NCBI RefSeq assembly: GCF_014645135.1
Contig: NZ_BMLH01000001.1
Coordinates: forward strand, 310,001 to 374,000
Direction of reading: 5' to 3'
DNA: 64,000 bases
Source of the DNA: Rheinheimera tangshanensis
GTDB lineage: Bacteria; Pseudomonadota; Gammaproteobacteria; Enterobacterales; Alteromonadaceae
The translations under genes were made by a program, and so were the position numbers. Position 1 is the first letter of the stretch. Each line of letters starts with the position of its first letter. Below the pieces are notes generated by a model. It did no database searches, was not told the DNA's origin, and worked only from the letters and a program-made list of their open reading frames with translations. Below are positions 1 to 8,685 of this stretch, in pieces.

Positions 1-164
1 TGCAACTGATGGCCTCTGGTTATGCCAATAAAGAGATTGCCAGTGCGCTTTACAAATCAGAAGGCACGATAAAAAATCAGATCTCCAGCATTCTGGCTAA
101 ATTAGGCGTTCGTGACAGAACCAGAGCTGTGCTGTTAGCCTTAGAGCTTGGGTTGATCCATTAA
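1..164 (+). CDS. LuxR/NarL-type response regulator, C-terminal HTH end (partial)
   Basis: The gene enters from before the window; only the last 53 codons are visible, read from base 3, ending in TAA at 162-164. The fragment contains the typical LuxR/GerE helix-turn-helix: ANKEIASALYKSEGTIKNQI, then a segment equivalent to the usual 'ILAKLGVRDRTRAV' recognition-helix tail. This is the DNA-binding end of a NarL/FixJ-type response regulator or a stand-alone LuxR regulator. The receiver or sensor part, and so the signal, lies outside the window. The family is certain; the particular regulator cannot be named. Confidence 0.85.
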   Translation, partial: QLMASGYANKEIASALYKSEGTIKNQISSILAKLGVRDRTRAVLLALELGLIH

Positions 165-269
165 ATCGGTTTTATTCCACACCGGACTATTCCTTTGCTA
201 TGCGATAAGACTGAGCCAGAGTCACAAAGCATGCGTATACAGTTTCATATCATGCCAGGAGTTTCAGTT

Positions 270-842
270 ATGCGTTTTATTGCTTTGTTTGCCCCTCTGT
301 TGTTGTGGGGATGTAGCCATCAGGTTCAGGATTATCAACAACAAACTCCGATTTTTAATCTGCCCGACTACTTTAATGGTTCACTGAACGCTTATGGTGT
401 GGTTAAAAACTGGCAAGGTAAACAAAGCGTGCGCTTTGAAGCTCAGCTTTGTGGCCAATGGCAAGGCAATAAAGGAACTCTATTTGAGTTGTTCCAGTTC
501 AGTGATGGCAGAGTTGAGCAGCGCATTTGGCAACTTGCGGTGGACAATGAAGGAAAAGTGACAGGTTCAGCTGCAGATGTCACCGGGCAGGCAAAAGGCC
601 AACAGGCAGGTAATACCTTGTATTGGGAATATGTGTTGCAAATCCCGGACGGCGATGGCGTGATAGAGGTTAAAGTGGAAGACTGGCTCTATCTGGTTAC
701 ACCCAAACAACTGATGAATCAGTCGACTTTATATAAGTTTGGTTTGCCAGTCGGTGAAATTATTTTATCTATTCAGCAGCAGGATACTACTGCAGATTGC
801 AGCGCGTTAGAGCAGCAACTGGTGACATTAAGAGCAGGTTAA
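270..842 (+). CDS. DUF3833-family lipoprotein
   Basis: 190-residue predicted outer-membrane or periplasmic lipoprotein. I start it at the ATG at 270 because an AGGA Shine-Dalgarno lies at 257-260 and the product then opens with a short signal peptide and a lipobox (LLLWGC, Cys at about residue 14). The reading frame is open further upstream (GTG/ATG options from 195), but that would bury the signal peptide. The body resembles the DUF3833 family (FNGSLNAYGVV near the start, then a beta-rich barrel-like fold), whose function is unknown to me. It overlaps the convergent downstream gene by 4 bases. Confidence 0.75.
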   Translation: MRFIALFAPLLLWGCSHQVQDYQQQTPIFNLPDYFNGSLNAYGVVKNWQGKQSVRFEAQLCGQWQGNKGTLFELFQFSDGRVEQRIWQLAVDNEGKVTGSAADVTGQAKGQQAGNTLYWEYVLQIPDGDGVIEVKVEDWLYLVTPKQLMNQSTLYKFGLPVGEIILSIQQQDTTADCSALEQQLVTLRAG

Positions 843-1237
843 ACCTGCTCTTGCTCCATGCTTTCCAGCTCTATTTTTATCGCATTGCAGGAAATCTGAA
901 TTTCATACAAAGACACCAGTAAGCTCAACATCAGACTGGCGAGGCTGGCGCCAAAAGCTATTTGGCCCGCTAAGCCCCATTGCATAAACAGAAAAAACAT
1001 CGACAAGGTACAAAGTACAAAACTGATGACTCCCCAGCGCTGCATCGATCGTATTAAAAACATCCGCTGCCGCAGATTCTCTATTTGCCGTTTTGCAAGA
1101 TCACGCACTTGTCCACCTTCGCGGGTATTCAGTTGACGAATAAGCTGAGCCAGCACTAAAAACCTGTTGGTATAGGCCAGTAACAACAAAGAAATCGCCG
1201 GAAACAATAAAGCGGGGGTGGTCATGGTCATCGACAT
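839..1237 (-). CDS. DUF2721 family small membrane protein
   Basis: 132-residue integral membrane protein of the DUF2721 family. The N-terminal hydrophobic segment (PALLFPAISLLLLAYTNRF) is a hallmark, followed by a charged linker with RQIENLRQR and two further hydrophobic segments (about residues 65-105). I place the start at the ATG at 1237, preceded by AGGTGA at short spacing; an in-frame ATG at 1255 has only a CT-rich stretch before it. Its function is unknown. It is convergent with, and overlaps by 4 bases, the DUF3833 lipoprotein gene. Confidence 0.75.
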   Translation of the reverse strand: MSMTMTTPALLFPAISLLLLAYTNRFLVLAQLIRQLNTREGGQVRDLAKRQIENLRQRMFLIRSMQRWGVISFVLCTLSMFFLFMQWGLAGQIAFGASLASLMLSLLVSLYEIQISCNAIKIELESMEQEQV

Positions 1238-1399
1238 AAAATCACCTGTATTCATAAAAAGAGAGACTGACTCAGTTTCCGATCATATTCGCATTAGCAC
1301 TGTGCCGATAGTAGACTGAATAAAAATAACAGTGTTTTCTGTCAGCCTGTGCTTGTGTATGATGCGCAGCCACAGCTGCCAGACCGGAATGGACCAACC

Positions 1400-2032
1400 A
1401 TGAAACAAAAAGCAAACAACTTCCAAAAGATGCGTGAACTGGGCTTTTATCAGCAAGCCGCTATAGCTGCGACCTTGCTGGAACGTATGTTGCCTAATTA
1501 TCAGCTCTTTAGTGAAGTCACAGGTTTTGGTGATACGAAGTTGTGTCGCGATATTCTTAACCTGGTGTGGGAATGGTTGTTCGTTAAAAAGGTGAAAATA
1601 AACTTTGAGCGTTTATGTAACGAGTTAGAATTAGCGACTCCGGATCAGAGTCAGTTTGATATGTTTGGTGTCTATCCTGCTATTGATACGGCTACAGCAC
1701 TGGATTCGATGCTCAATGGTATTCTGTCGCAGGATGCAACAGAGTTTGTTAACGTCGCCAAAATTTCTCAGGCTTCAGTTGCACGTCTTATTGAACATCA
1801 GGCCGAAGACATCGATATCACGACCGAAGCTGAATTGAAAAAGTGGGTGCGTGATCATGAACTGATGGAGTATGAGATGGATTGTCTGGCAGAGCTCATC
1901 GAGTTAGTCACCCCTTTAACTGATGGTTTTCAGCGTGAGCAAGTACAAATGCTGAAGGCGTGGGTGCGTGAACAAGGTTTGAGCAATCTGGGCATGGAGC
2001 TTGTTCCTGATATTCAAAAATCAGACGGCTAA
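1400..2032 (+). CDS. yjaG: YjaG family protein (DUF416)
   Basis: 210-residue soluble protein aligning along its length with Escherichia coli YjaG. Shared features include LLERMLPNYQLF near residue 30, TGFGD, the helix ILNLVWEWL, KINFERL, and FGVYPAIDTATAL near residue 95. The family (DUF416) is conserved in gammaproteobacteria but its role is not established. The ATG at 1400 gives the same N-terminal length as the E. coli protein; an upstream in-frame start at 1349 would add 17 unconserved residues. The ribosome-binding site is weak. No operon partner; it stands alone between DUF2721 and the riboswitch region. Confidence 0.85.
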   Translation: MKQKANNFQKMRELGFYQQAAIAATLLERMLPNYQLFSEVTGFGDTKLCRDILNLVWEWLFVKKVKINFERLCNELELATPDQSQFDMFGVYPAIDTATALDSMLNGILSQDATEFVNVAKISQASVARLIEHQAEDIDITTEAELKKWVRDHELMEYEMDCLAELIELVTPLTDGFQREQVQMLKAWVREQGLSNLGMELVPDIQKSDG

Positions 2033-2145
2033 AAGTCTTGCTGTCTGTATAAATAGTTCTTTTACAGTCAATACTTTAACTTTGTGCAGATGCCCTTAAA
2101 TTTCTCTTGCATAAAGTTCACTCACTGCTTAAAATGCGCGCGCTC

Positions 2146-2224
2146 GAAAGGCAAGTCTCCCGAAAGGGAGTACACGCAAAGCTTCAGATCTAAGGGGTAA
2201 CCTATGATGGCTGGGCTGCCGTAA
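2146..2224 (+). promoter_or_regulatory. Cyclic-di-GMP-I (GEMM-I) riboswitch aptamer
   Basis: The sequence shows the GEMM layout in order: a P1 strand GGCA (2150-2153) that can pair with TGCC (2217-2220); a first hairpin CTCCC-GAAA-GGGAG (2157-2170) with its GNAA tetraloop; the near-invariant ACGCAAAGC (2174-2182); then a second hairpin with TCTAAGG, GTAA, CCTATGATGGCTGGG carrying the tetraloop-receptor pattern. The element lies about 170 bases before a small secreted-protein gene (2393), the usual GEMM position. The ligand is cyclic di-GMP in most members; a minority respond to cGAMP, and I cannot tell which without a structural alignment. Class identification is from memory of the consensus. 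Confidence 0.9.
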
Positions 2225-2392
2225 TCCGATGATTACGTAGGACGCATCTAAACCAGTTCGCTGGTATCAAAGCTCCTCCTTTCGTGTTCGCTGATAAATA
2301 ACAGCATCACGCTGTTGTTGAAGTTTCAGCCTGTTTACACAGACCAATCAGCCTGATCGATGGATCAGTGTTAGCCAACACCGGAGCTTGTT
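2221..2392 (+). other. Riboswitch expression-platform region of the DUF3718 mRNA leader
   Basis: Non-coding leader between aptamer and start codon. It holds three hairpins: GTAATC-CGAT-GATTAC (2221-2236), ACCAG-TTCG-CTGGT (about 2252-2267), and AACAGC-ATCAC-GCTGTT (about 2298-2314). None has a long T run behind it, so a simple rho-independent terminator switch is not obvious; control of translation or rho access is possible. The ribosome-binding site GGAG lies at 2383-2386. Confidence 0.5.
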
Positions 2393-2761
2393 ATGAAATT
2401 TAAATTTGTTGCTTTAATCGCTATCGCCGCCGCTCAATTTGTTGCACCAATTGCTTCAGCTAATGACCAAATGGTTCAGTCTATTTGCGCATACGTAGCT
2501 GATAACAACAAAAACAACCTGCGTAAAGCTTTGTCAGATAACCGTCTGCGCTTAAAGAGCGTTTATGATGGTATCGTTTGTGACGGTTTACCTTTAGTGC
2601 GTCATGCTATCAAACACAATGCGGCGGATACTGCTGAATTTATTATCAAGCAGTTACCAGGCAGCCAGGTTGCTCAATCAGGTGATATCGAGTGGGCAAC
2701 GAGCAATGGTTTTGCTTCTTCTCCTATTCTGGAAGCGATCAAAGCACGTAGCGCAAGCTAA
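2393..2761 (+). CDS. DUF3718-family small exported protein under a GEMM riboswitch
   Basis: 122-residue protein with a clear Sec signal peptide (MKFKFVALIAIAAAQF..., cleavage probably after ASA near residue 23), so a mature periplasmic or secreted protein of about 99 residues. Two cysteines (in SICAYV and IVCDGL) could form a disulfide. The body (NICAYV-like start, RLRLKSVYDGIVCDG, FIIKQLPGS) fits my memory of DUF3718 proteins of Alteromonadales, which have no known function. GGAG at 2383-2386 supports the start. The cyclic-di-GMP riboswitch upstream ties it to the sessile/motile switch, perhaps as an envelope or matrix component (inference). A strong terminator follows. Confidence 0.75.
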   Translation: MKFKFVALIAIAAAQFVAPIASANDQMVQSICAYVADNNKNNLRKALSDNRLRLKSVYDGIVCDGLPLVRHAIKHNAADTAEFIIKQLPGSQVAQSGDIEWATSNGFASSPILEAIKARSAS

Positions 2762-2777
2762 TCGAATTTGCATATAG

Positions 2778-2805
2778 AAAAGGCGCCTGATGGCGCCTTT
2801 TCTGT
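2778..2805 (+). terminator. Rho-independent terminator, bidirectional
   Basis: Perfect stem AAAAGGCGCC / GGCGCCTTTT around a TGAT loop, with T-rich sequence beyond on the plus strand and A-rich sequence before it, so it can end both the DUF3718 gene and the convergent rsmD gene. Confidence 0.85.
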
Positions 2806-2813
2806 TTTCGGCT

Positions 2814-3410
2814 TTAAGGTTGTTGCCAGAGCCTGTAAGCCAGTTGCCCTGCTACCTTTTCTTTTAATAATACCCAATCTGCGGGCAGTTGATCCATAGC
2901 CAATTCTTTTTCTGTTTCCAGATAAACCAGAGCCCCTGACTTGAGCCAGCCTTGTTCTGCCAAAGCTTTGCAGCAAGCTAGAGCCATATTTTGCCGAAAG
3001 GGCGGATCAATAAAAACCAGATCAAACTGACGCTGTGCTGGCTTTTGCAACCACAGCAAGGTATCTGCCTGCAGAACTTCGGCTTGATCGCTGCCCAGAG
3101 TGTTCAGATGTTGTTTCAATAAGGTGGCTGCTTTGGCATCTTTTTCCAGTAAGAGCACAAAATCAGCATAGCGCGACAAAGCTTCTAGCCCTAAACTGCC
3201 GCTACCGGCAAAACAGTCCAGCACAGTGCTGCCAGCAACATCCTGCATCAACCAGTTGAACAGCGTCTCTTTGACTCTGTCTGAGGTTGGCCTCAATCCT
3301 TGCGCATCCAGGACGGGTAAACGCCGACCTTTCCATTTGCCACTGATCAGCCTGACAAAGCCAGGCCCCTGATGTGTCGGAGCAGTACTGCGACCCTTTG
3401 CTGTTTTCAT
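2814..3410 (-). CDS. rsmD: 16S rRNA (guanine-966-N2)-methyltransferase RsmD
   Basis: 198 residues, the usual RsmD length. Transfers a methyl group from S-adenosylmethionine to G966 of 16S rRNA in the small subunit. Visible: RNA-binding N terminus ending in SGKWKGRRLP, then LRPTSDRVKETLFNWL, SAM-binding motif I (VLDCFAGSGSLGLEALSR, about residues 63-80) and the catalytic DPPF (about residue 136). It diverges from ftsY, the same arrangement as in E. coli; the 84-base gap between them should hold both promoters. Its 3' end shares a terminator with the DUF3718 gene. Confidence 0.95.
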   Translation of the reverse strand: MKTAKGRSTAPTHQGPGFVRLISGKWKGRRLPVLDAQGLRPTSDRVKETLFNWLMQDVAGSTVLDCFAGSGSLGLEALSRYADFVLLLEKDAKAATLLKQHLNTLGSDQAEVLQADTLLWLQKPAQRQFDLVFIDPPFRQNMALACCKALAEQGWLKSGALVYLETEKELAMDQLPADWVLLKEKVAGQLAYRLWQQP

Positions 3411-3494
3411 TGAGTATTTTTGTCCTGCATCTTAAAGATGATACTATATGGGCCAATTTTACCTTAGTTTTCGGATCTTCTGGCAGCGACCTTT

Positions 3495-4649
3495 ATGACA
3501 AAGCAAAATAAACTCTTCTCCTGGCTTGGTTTTGGTAAAAAAACAGAGGCTGATACGGCTGATTCCTCAGCAGAACAGCAGATCCCGGTGACAGAAAGTC
3601 AGCCCGAAACACTGCTTCCTCATGCCAAGGAGCAGGTTGCTGCAGAAATGGCAGAAGTGAAGCCTGAACCTGCAACAGCGGCTGCTATAGCGCCGGTCAG
3701 CGAGTTGCAGCCACAGCCAGCGGAACGACCTGGTTTTTTTGCCCGCTTAAAACAAGGTTTAACTAAAACCAGCCAGAATTTAGGTAATGGTTTAGCCAGT
3801 CTGTTTTTAGGTAAAAAAATTGATGAAGATTTATACGAAGAATTAGAAACCCAGTTGCTGATGGCCGATGTGGGGGTAGATACCAGTCAGAAGCTGATTA
3901 AACAGCTGGTGCAACATGCGGATCGTAAACAGCTAAAAGATGCCGATAGTCTATTTGATAAGTTGCAGCAAGAAATGGCGTTGTTGCTGGATGATGTTGA
4001 ACAACCCCTGCAGCTCAAAGGGGCGGACGGTCCTTTTGTGATTCTGATGGTAGGGGTTAATGGTGTTGGTAAAACCACCACTATTGGCAAAATGGCACAG
4101 CAGTTTAAGCAACAAGGCAAGTCAGTGATGTTAGCCGCTGGTGATACCTTCAGAGCTGCAGCCGTAGAGCAATTGCAGGTGTGGGGCGAGCGTAATGCCA
4201 TTCCGGTGATAGCTCAGCATAGCGGTGCAGACAGTGCTTCGGTGATTTTTGATGCCTATCAGGCAGCCAAAGCCCGTGGTGTGGATGTATTGATTGCTGA
4301 CACCGCAGGTCGTTTGCAAAACAAAGCGCACTTAATGGAAGAGTTGAAAAAAATAGTCCGGGTGATGAAAAAAATCGATGCCAATGCACCGCATGAAGTG
4401 ATGCTGACGCTGGATGCTGGCACAGGACAAAATGCATTAAGTCAGGCGCGTTTATTTAAAGAAGCTGTGGATATTACCGGCATCAGCTTGACCAAACTCG
4501 ATGGCACGGCCAAAGGCGGTGTGATTTTCGCAATCGCTGATCAGTTTCAATTACCTATCCGCTATATAGGTGTAGGGGAGGGGATCGACGACTTACGGGT
4601 TTTCGACAGTAAAGATTTTATTAAGGCGTTGTTCGCCAGGGATCTCTGA
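3495..4649 (+). CDS. ftsY: Signal recognition particle receptor FtsY
   Basis: 384 residues. GTPase receptor that docks the SRP-ribosome complex at the inner membrane for co-translational insertion of membrane proteins. The first ~100 residues are acidic, Ala/Pro/Gln-rich and poorly conserved (the membrane-associating A domain), shorter than in E. coli. The NG domain follows: helical N part from about residue 85, P-loop GVNGVGKTTT (about 186-195), DTFRAAA, DTAGR (about 269) and TKLDGTAKGG (about 332). It opens the ftsY-ftsE-ftsX operon; ftsE begins 2 bases after its stop codon. Confidence 0.97.
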   Translation: MTKQNKLFSWLGFGKKTEADTADSSAEQQIPVTESQPETLLPHAKEQVAAEMAEVKPEPATAAAIAPVSELQPQPAERPGFFARLKQGLTKTSQNLGNGLASLFLGKKIDEDLYEELETQLLMADVGVDTSQKLIKQLVQHADRKQLKDADSLFDKLQQEMALLLDDVEQPLQLKGADGPFVILMVGVNGVGKTTTIGKMAQQFKQQGKSVMLAAGDTFRAAAVEQLQVWGERNAIPVIAQHSGADSASVIFDAYQAAKARGVDVLIADTAGRLQNKAHLMEELKKIVRVMKKIDANAPHEVMLTLDAGTGQNALSQARLFKEAVDITGISLTKLDGTAKGGVIFAIADQFQLPIRYIGVGEGIDDLRVFDSKDFIKALFARDL

Positions 4650-4651
4650 TT

Positions 4652-5335
4652 ATGTTGCGTTTTGAGCAAGTCACAAAAAGTTATAGCGGTGGTTTTGTTG
4701 CGCTGGACAGAGTGAGTTTTCATCTGGAAAAAGGTGAAATGGCTTTTTTAACAGGCCATTCAGGTGCGGGTAAAAGTACCTTATTAAAACTGATTAGCCT
4801 GATTGAGCGTCCGACTACGGGTAAAGTCTTTATCAATGGTGTGGATTTAAGTCGGGTGAATAAAGGTCAGGTGCCTTATGTGCGCCGCGATATCGGTATG
4901 ATCTTCCAAAACCATAAACTGTTGATGAACCATAGCGTGTTCGACAATGTGGCCTTGCCTCTGGTGATTGAAGGTTTCAGCGGCAAAGACATGACCAAAC
5001 GTGTGCATGCGGCTTTAGATAAAGTCGGTCTTTTGGACAAGGTGCGTTGTCTGCCTCACACTTTATCTGGTGGTGAACAACAACGGGTAGGTATAGCCCG
5101 AGCTGTGGTCAATCGCCCACCTTTATTGCTGGCAGATGAACCCACAGGTAACCTGGATCCAGAGTTATCGAAAGACATTATGAATGTATTTGAAGCCTTT
5201 AATCAGGTTGGGGTTTCTGTATTGATTGCCAGCCACGATTTAAGTTTATTAGCCCGGATGCGTTACCGGACCCTGACTTTAAAAAATGGCCGCATGATCA
5301 ACGATGGCTTAACGTCCTCTGGAGCCGACGAATGA
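4652..5335 (+). CDS. ftsE: Cell-division ABC transporter ATP-binding protein FtsE
   Basis: 227 residues. ATPase half of FtsEX, which at the divisome couples ATP hydrolysis to activation of septal amidases through EnvC (encoded in this window at 9736-10899). Walker [11 protein letters not shown] (about 36-45), ABC signature LSGGEQQR (about 138-145), Walker [13 protein letters not shown] and the switch histidine in ASHD are all present. The stop overlaps the ftsX start by four bases (ATGA), consistent with translational coupling. Confidence 0.97.
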   Translation: MLRFEQVTKSYSGGFVALDRVSFHLEKGEMAFLTGHSGAGKSTLLKLISLIERPTTGKVFINGVDLSRVNKGQVPYVRRDIGMIFQNHKLLMNHSVFDNVALPLVIEGFSGKDMTKRVHAALDKVGLLDKVRCLPHTLSGGEQQRVGIARAVVNRPPLLLADEPTGNLDPELSKDIMNVFEAFNQVGVSVLIASHDLSLLARMRYRTLTLKNGRMINDGLTSSGADE

Positions 5336-6312
5336 GTATTTTATTTCAAGGCCGGGCTACAGGCGCCACTGCAGTGAAACAAAGTCTGTGGAATAAATTT
5401 GTGATGTTTTGGATACATCATCTGCGCCAGGCACTGACCAGTTTAGGTGAAATCTGGCTGACTCCGGCGTCGTCTTTATTAACAGTGGCTGTGCTTGGGG
5501 TCAGTTTAACTTTACCTGTGACTTTGCATTTGATGGTGAAAAACCTGCAACAGGTCAGCACCAGTGTCGATCAGGCAGCACAAATCAGTTTGTTTTTAAA
5601 AGCGGACACCAATGAAACTCAGATAGCTGAACTGATAGCCTTGTTGCAAGCCAACCCTGAAGTAGCTGATGTGCAGTTTATTGATAAAAGTCAGGCGTTG
5701 GCTGAATTCACCGCGGAGTCAGGTTTTGGTGACGCATTAAGTTATATCGAAGACAATCCTTTACCTCATGTGATGCTGGTCAGTCCCAGAAATACCTCCA
5801 GTGTGGCAGCTTCAGCTTTATTAGCTTCCCTGCAACAAGAGCGCTATGTCGAGTTGGCCAAACTGGATATAGGCTGGTTAGAACGACTGGATGCTATTGT
5901 CAGTTTGGTACGTCAGGTGGCTATTGCTGTCGCTTTGCTGCTGATGGTGGCTGTACTTTTGGTCGTGGGTAATACCATTCGATTGATGATCCTGAATAAA
6001 AAAGATGAAATCGAAGTAATGAAACTGGTCGGTGCGACCAACAGCTATATCCAACGGCCTTTTTTATATACAGGAATTTGGCTGGGTTTTTTCGGCGGCA
6101 TTCTGACGTTTTTAATCGAGGAAGTACTGCTGTGGTGGTTAAAGCAGGGCATAGCCAATGTGACTCAATTGTATGAAAGCACTTTTACTCTGCAACCTTT
6201 GAGCCTGTCAGAGCTCGGCTATTTGTTATTGGTTGCTGTAGCCTTAGGTTTTGTTGGTTCCTTTTTGGCCGTACGTCGCAATATCAGCCAGATTGAAGCT
6301 ACAGGCCTTTAA
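5332..6312 (+). CDS. ftsX: Cell-division ABC transporter permease FtsX
   Basis: 326 residues, typical of FtsX. Four transmembrane segments: one near residues 45-70, then after a periplasmic domain of about 120 residues three more (about 195-220, 240-265, 295-315). The periplasmic loop of FtsX binds the coiled coil of EnvC, and FtsE drives it from inside. RLMILNKKDEIEVMKLVGAT matches the conserved cytosolic coupling region. Last gene of the ftsYEX operon; it converges with the EAL-HDOD gene 18 bases away with no clear terminator. Confidence 0.96.
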   Translation: MSILFQGRATGATAVKQSLWNKFVMFWIHHLRQALTSLGEIWLTPASSLLTVAVLGVSLTLPVTLHLMVKNLQQVSTSVDQAAQISLFLKADTNETQIAELIALLQANPEVADVQFIDKSQALAEFTAESGFGDALSYIEDNPLPHVMLVSPRNTSSVAASALLASLQQERYVELAKLDIGWLERLDAIVSLVRQVAIAVALLLMVAVLLVVGNTIRLMILNKKDEIEVMKLVGATNSYIQRPFLYTGIWLGFFGGILTFLIEEVLLWWLKQGIANVTQLYESTFTLQPLSLSELGYLLLVAVALGFVGSFLAVRRNISQIEATGL

Positions 6313-6330
6313 CTGAGTGGAGTAGCGGGG

Positions 6331-7551
6331 TTAATGCTGCTGCACTGTCAGTAAGCGTTGCCCCCATTCCACCGCCTCAAAATACACCAGATTTAAATCC
6401 ACTGTCTCCGGCACCATGCTGGACGATAGTTCAGTTTGTTGTTGCCACAACCCCTGTTCAAAAGTACGTTCTACTTTGAGGTAATCTGCCAGCACCCCTC
6501 TGTGTTCAAGCAGTGCGGCTTTTATTTCAGGCAACAAAGGTAGCTGTGCCAACAACTCTTCCAGCGGTTGTTCCAACAGAGCATCCACCAAAGAAAATAA
6601 ACCTGTTAAAAAGGCTGCTGGCGGATTTTCTGAATCGCCGCGAATATTTGCCAGGCGATCACAAAATCGTGCACGGATCAGTGACATCACTAAAAGCTCA
6701 TCGGATTGGCCTTCGGCCAGATTGGCCAACGCCAGCAGGGAAATAAACTTTTTTAGTTCAGCTTCGCCCATATACACCATGGCGTGTTTTAGTGAGCCTA
6801 TGCATTGTTTACGGGCAAAGTTGGCGCTGTTGATAAAACGCAGCAACTTATAGGACAAATCCAAATCGCGTTCGACAATAGCTGCCAGACCATCAAAATT
6901 CAGCCTTACCTTGCTGGATTCGCTGATGAGCGCCAGCAGGTTCAGTTTATTACTGCCTAGTTGTTTGTGTTTCAGCATCTCAGGGCGAGCGAAAAAATAG
7001 CCCTGATACAAATCAAAGCCCAGTTGCTTTAGTTGCTCGTATTCATCGGCGGTTTCTACTTTTTCCGCTAGCAAAGTGACAGGGTATTTGGCGATGCGAC
7101 GCAGATATTTACTGATTTGCAGCATATTAAACATCCGTACATCGACTTTAATAATACTGACATAAGGCAAGAATACGTCCCACTTGGCGTCAAAATCGTG
7201 GTCGTCCAATGCCAGCCGATAGCCCATTTTATGCAATTCTTTACAGGCGGTCAGTAGTTCATCACTGATAGGCACTGTTTCGAGAATTTCGATCACCATG
7301 CTCTTTGGATCGATAGAAGTAGGAAAGTGGTGAATTAAAGTGTCTGCGGAAAAGTTAATAAAAGCTTGTTTGCCACTAGTGATTTTTTCAACTCCCAATA
7401 ACAAATGGTGTTGAGTAATCAACTTAGATGTTGCTTCATCAGCATTCACGTTCGGAAAGCTGTTATTTACACCATCTCTAAATAACAGTTCATAGCCTGT
7501 TACGGCTTTTTGGCGGTCGAAAATAGGCTGACGAGCAACATAACAGTACAT
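6331..7551 (-). CDS. EAL-HDOD signalling protein (YuxH/CdgJ type)
   Basis: 406 residues. N-terminal EAL-type domain (about 1-200) fused to an HDOD domain (about 200-390), the YuxH/CdgJ architecture, where many members are catalytically inactive and act on motility by protein contacts. Here most metal and substrate residues of EAL enzymes can be traced: ELL for EAL, N in INFSA, E in IEILE, DD in LALDDHDF, K in IIKVD, E in LAEKVE and Q in YQGYFF. Loop 6 after DD does not read FGTGYSS, so turnover of cyclic di-GMP is uncertain. No transmembrane segment or sensor domain. Monocistronic; no regulatory site seen upstream. Confidence 0.88.
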   Translation of the reverse strand: MYCYVARQPIFDRQKAVTGYELLFRDGVNNSFPNVNADEATSKLITQHHLLLGVEKITSGKQAFINFSADTLIHHFPTSIDPKSMVIEILETVPISDELLTACKELHKMGYRLALDDHDFDAKWDVFLPYVSIIKVDVRMFNMLQISKYLRRIAKYPVTLLAEKVETADEYEQLKQLGFDLYQGYFFARPEMLKHKQLGSNKLNLLALISESSKVRLNFDGLAAIVERDLDLSYKLLRFINSANFARKQCIGSLKHAMVYMGEAELKKFISLLALANLAEGQSDELLVMSLIRARFCDRLANIRGDSENPPAAFLTGLFSLVDALLEQPLEELLAQLPLLPEIKAALLEHRGVLADYLKVERTFEQGLWQQQTELSSSMVPETVDLNLVYFEAVEWGQRLLTVQQH

Positions 7552-7644
7552 AAAAAAGACCTTAGCTGGTTATTGTTTTTTTCATTAGTCTAGGCTTTAA
7601 GTTCTAAATTTATCATATAAGAAAAATGCAGCTTTATATATGAA

Positions 7645-7674
7645 TTGATATTATTAAAAAGTCGGGCTTATACA
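7645..7674 (+). promoter_or_regulatory. Candidate sigma-70 promoter of rpoH
   Basis: TTGATA (7645-7650) and TATACA (7669-7674) separated by 18 bases. A start site near 7681 would put the CIRCE element about 23 bases into the transcript, the usual place for it. Alternative -10 readings (TTATAC, TACAAT) overlap. Confidence 0.5.
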
Positions 7675-7703
7675 ATTAGGATCTTAAAAGAAGCAAATTT
7701 CTT

Positions 7704-7730
7704 TTAGCACTCTCAGTCAAAGAGTGCTAA
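7704..7730 (+). promoter_or_regulatory. CIRCE operator (HrcA-binding site) in front of rpoH
   Basis: TTAGCACTC (7704-7712), nine-base spacer, GAGTGCTAA (7722-7730): a perfect match to the CIRCE inverted repeat bound by the heat-shock repressor HrcA, 35 bases before the rpoH start codon. The match is exact at all 18 arm positions, so chance is very unlikely. It implies that the genome encodes HrcA (not in this window) and that sigma-32 synthesis is repressed by it until heat shock. CIRCE is best known before groESL and dnaK. Confidence 0.95.
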
Positions 7731-7765
7731 GATTTGACCCAATCAAGCGATTAAGGGGTAATTAC

Positions 7766-8620
<855 letters not shown>

Positions 8621-8641
8621 TGGTTACTTCTGCAGTAAAAG

Positions 8642-8667
8642 AAAGCCCTGACTAGTCAGGGCTTTTT
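8642..8667 (+). terminator. Rho-independent terminator after rpoH
   Basis: Perfect palindrome AAAGCCCTGACT / AGTCAGGGCTTT (8642-8665) followed by TT and more T-rich sequence, 21 bases after the rpoH stop. It can act in both directions and may also end the yibQ transcript. Confidence 0.9.
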
Positions 8668-8685
8668 GCTTTTGGTGTCGATTCA

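Noticed and set aside
2221-2236. GTAATC/GATTAC hairpin as rho-independent terminator of the riboswitch
   Set aside because: The stem is short and AT-rich and no T run follows.
3887-4437. Three minus-strand frames of 66-104 codons inside ftsY
   Set aside because: Shadows of the conserved GTPase domain on the other strand; no ribosome-binding sites.
7724-7765. Earlier GTG start for rpoH
   Set aside because: It lies inside the right arm of the CIRCE element and adds 14 residues not found in RpoH; the ATG at 7766 has a good ribosome-binding site.
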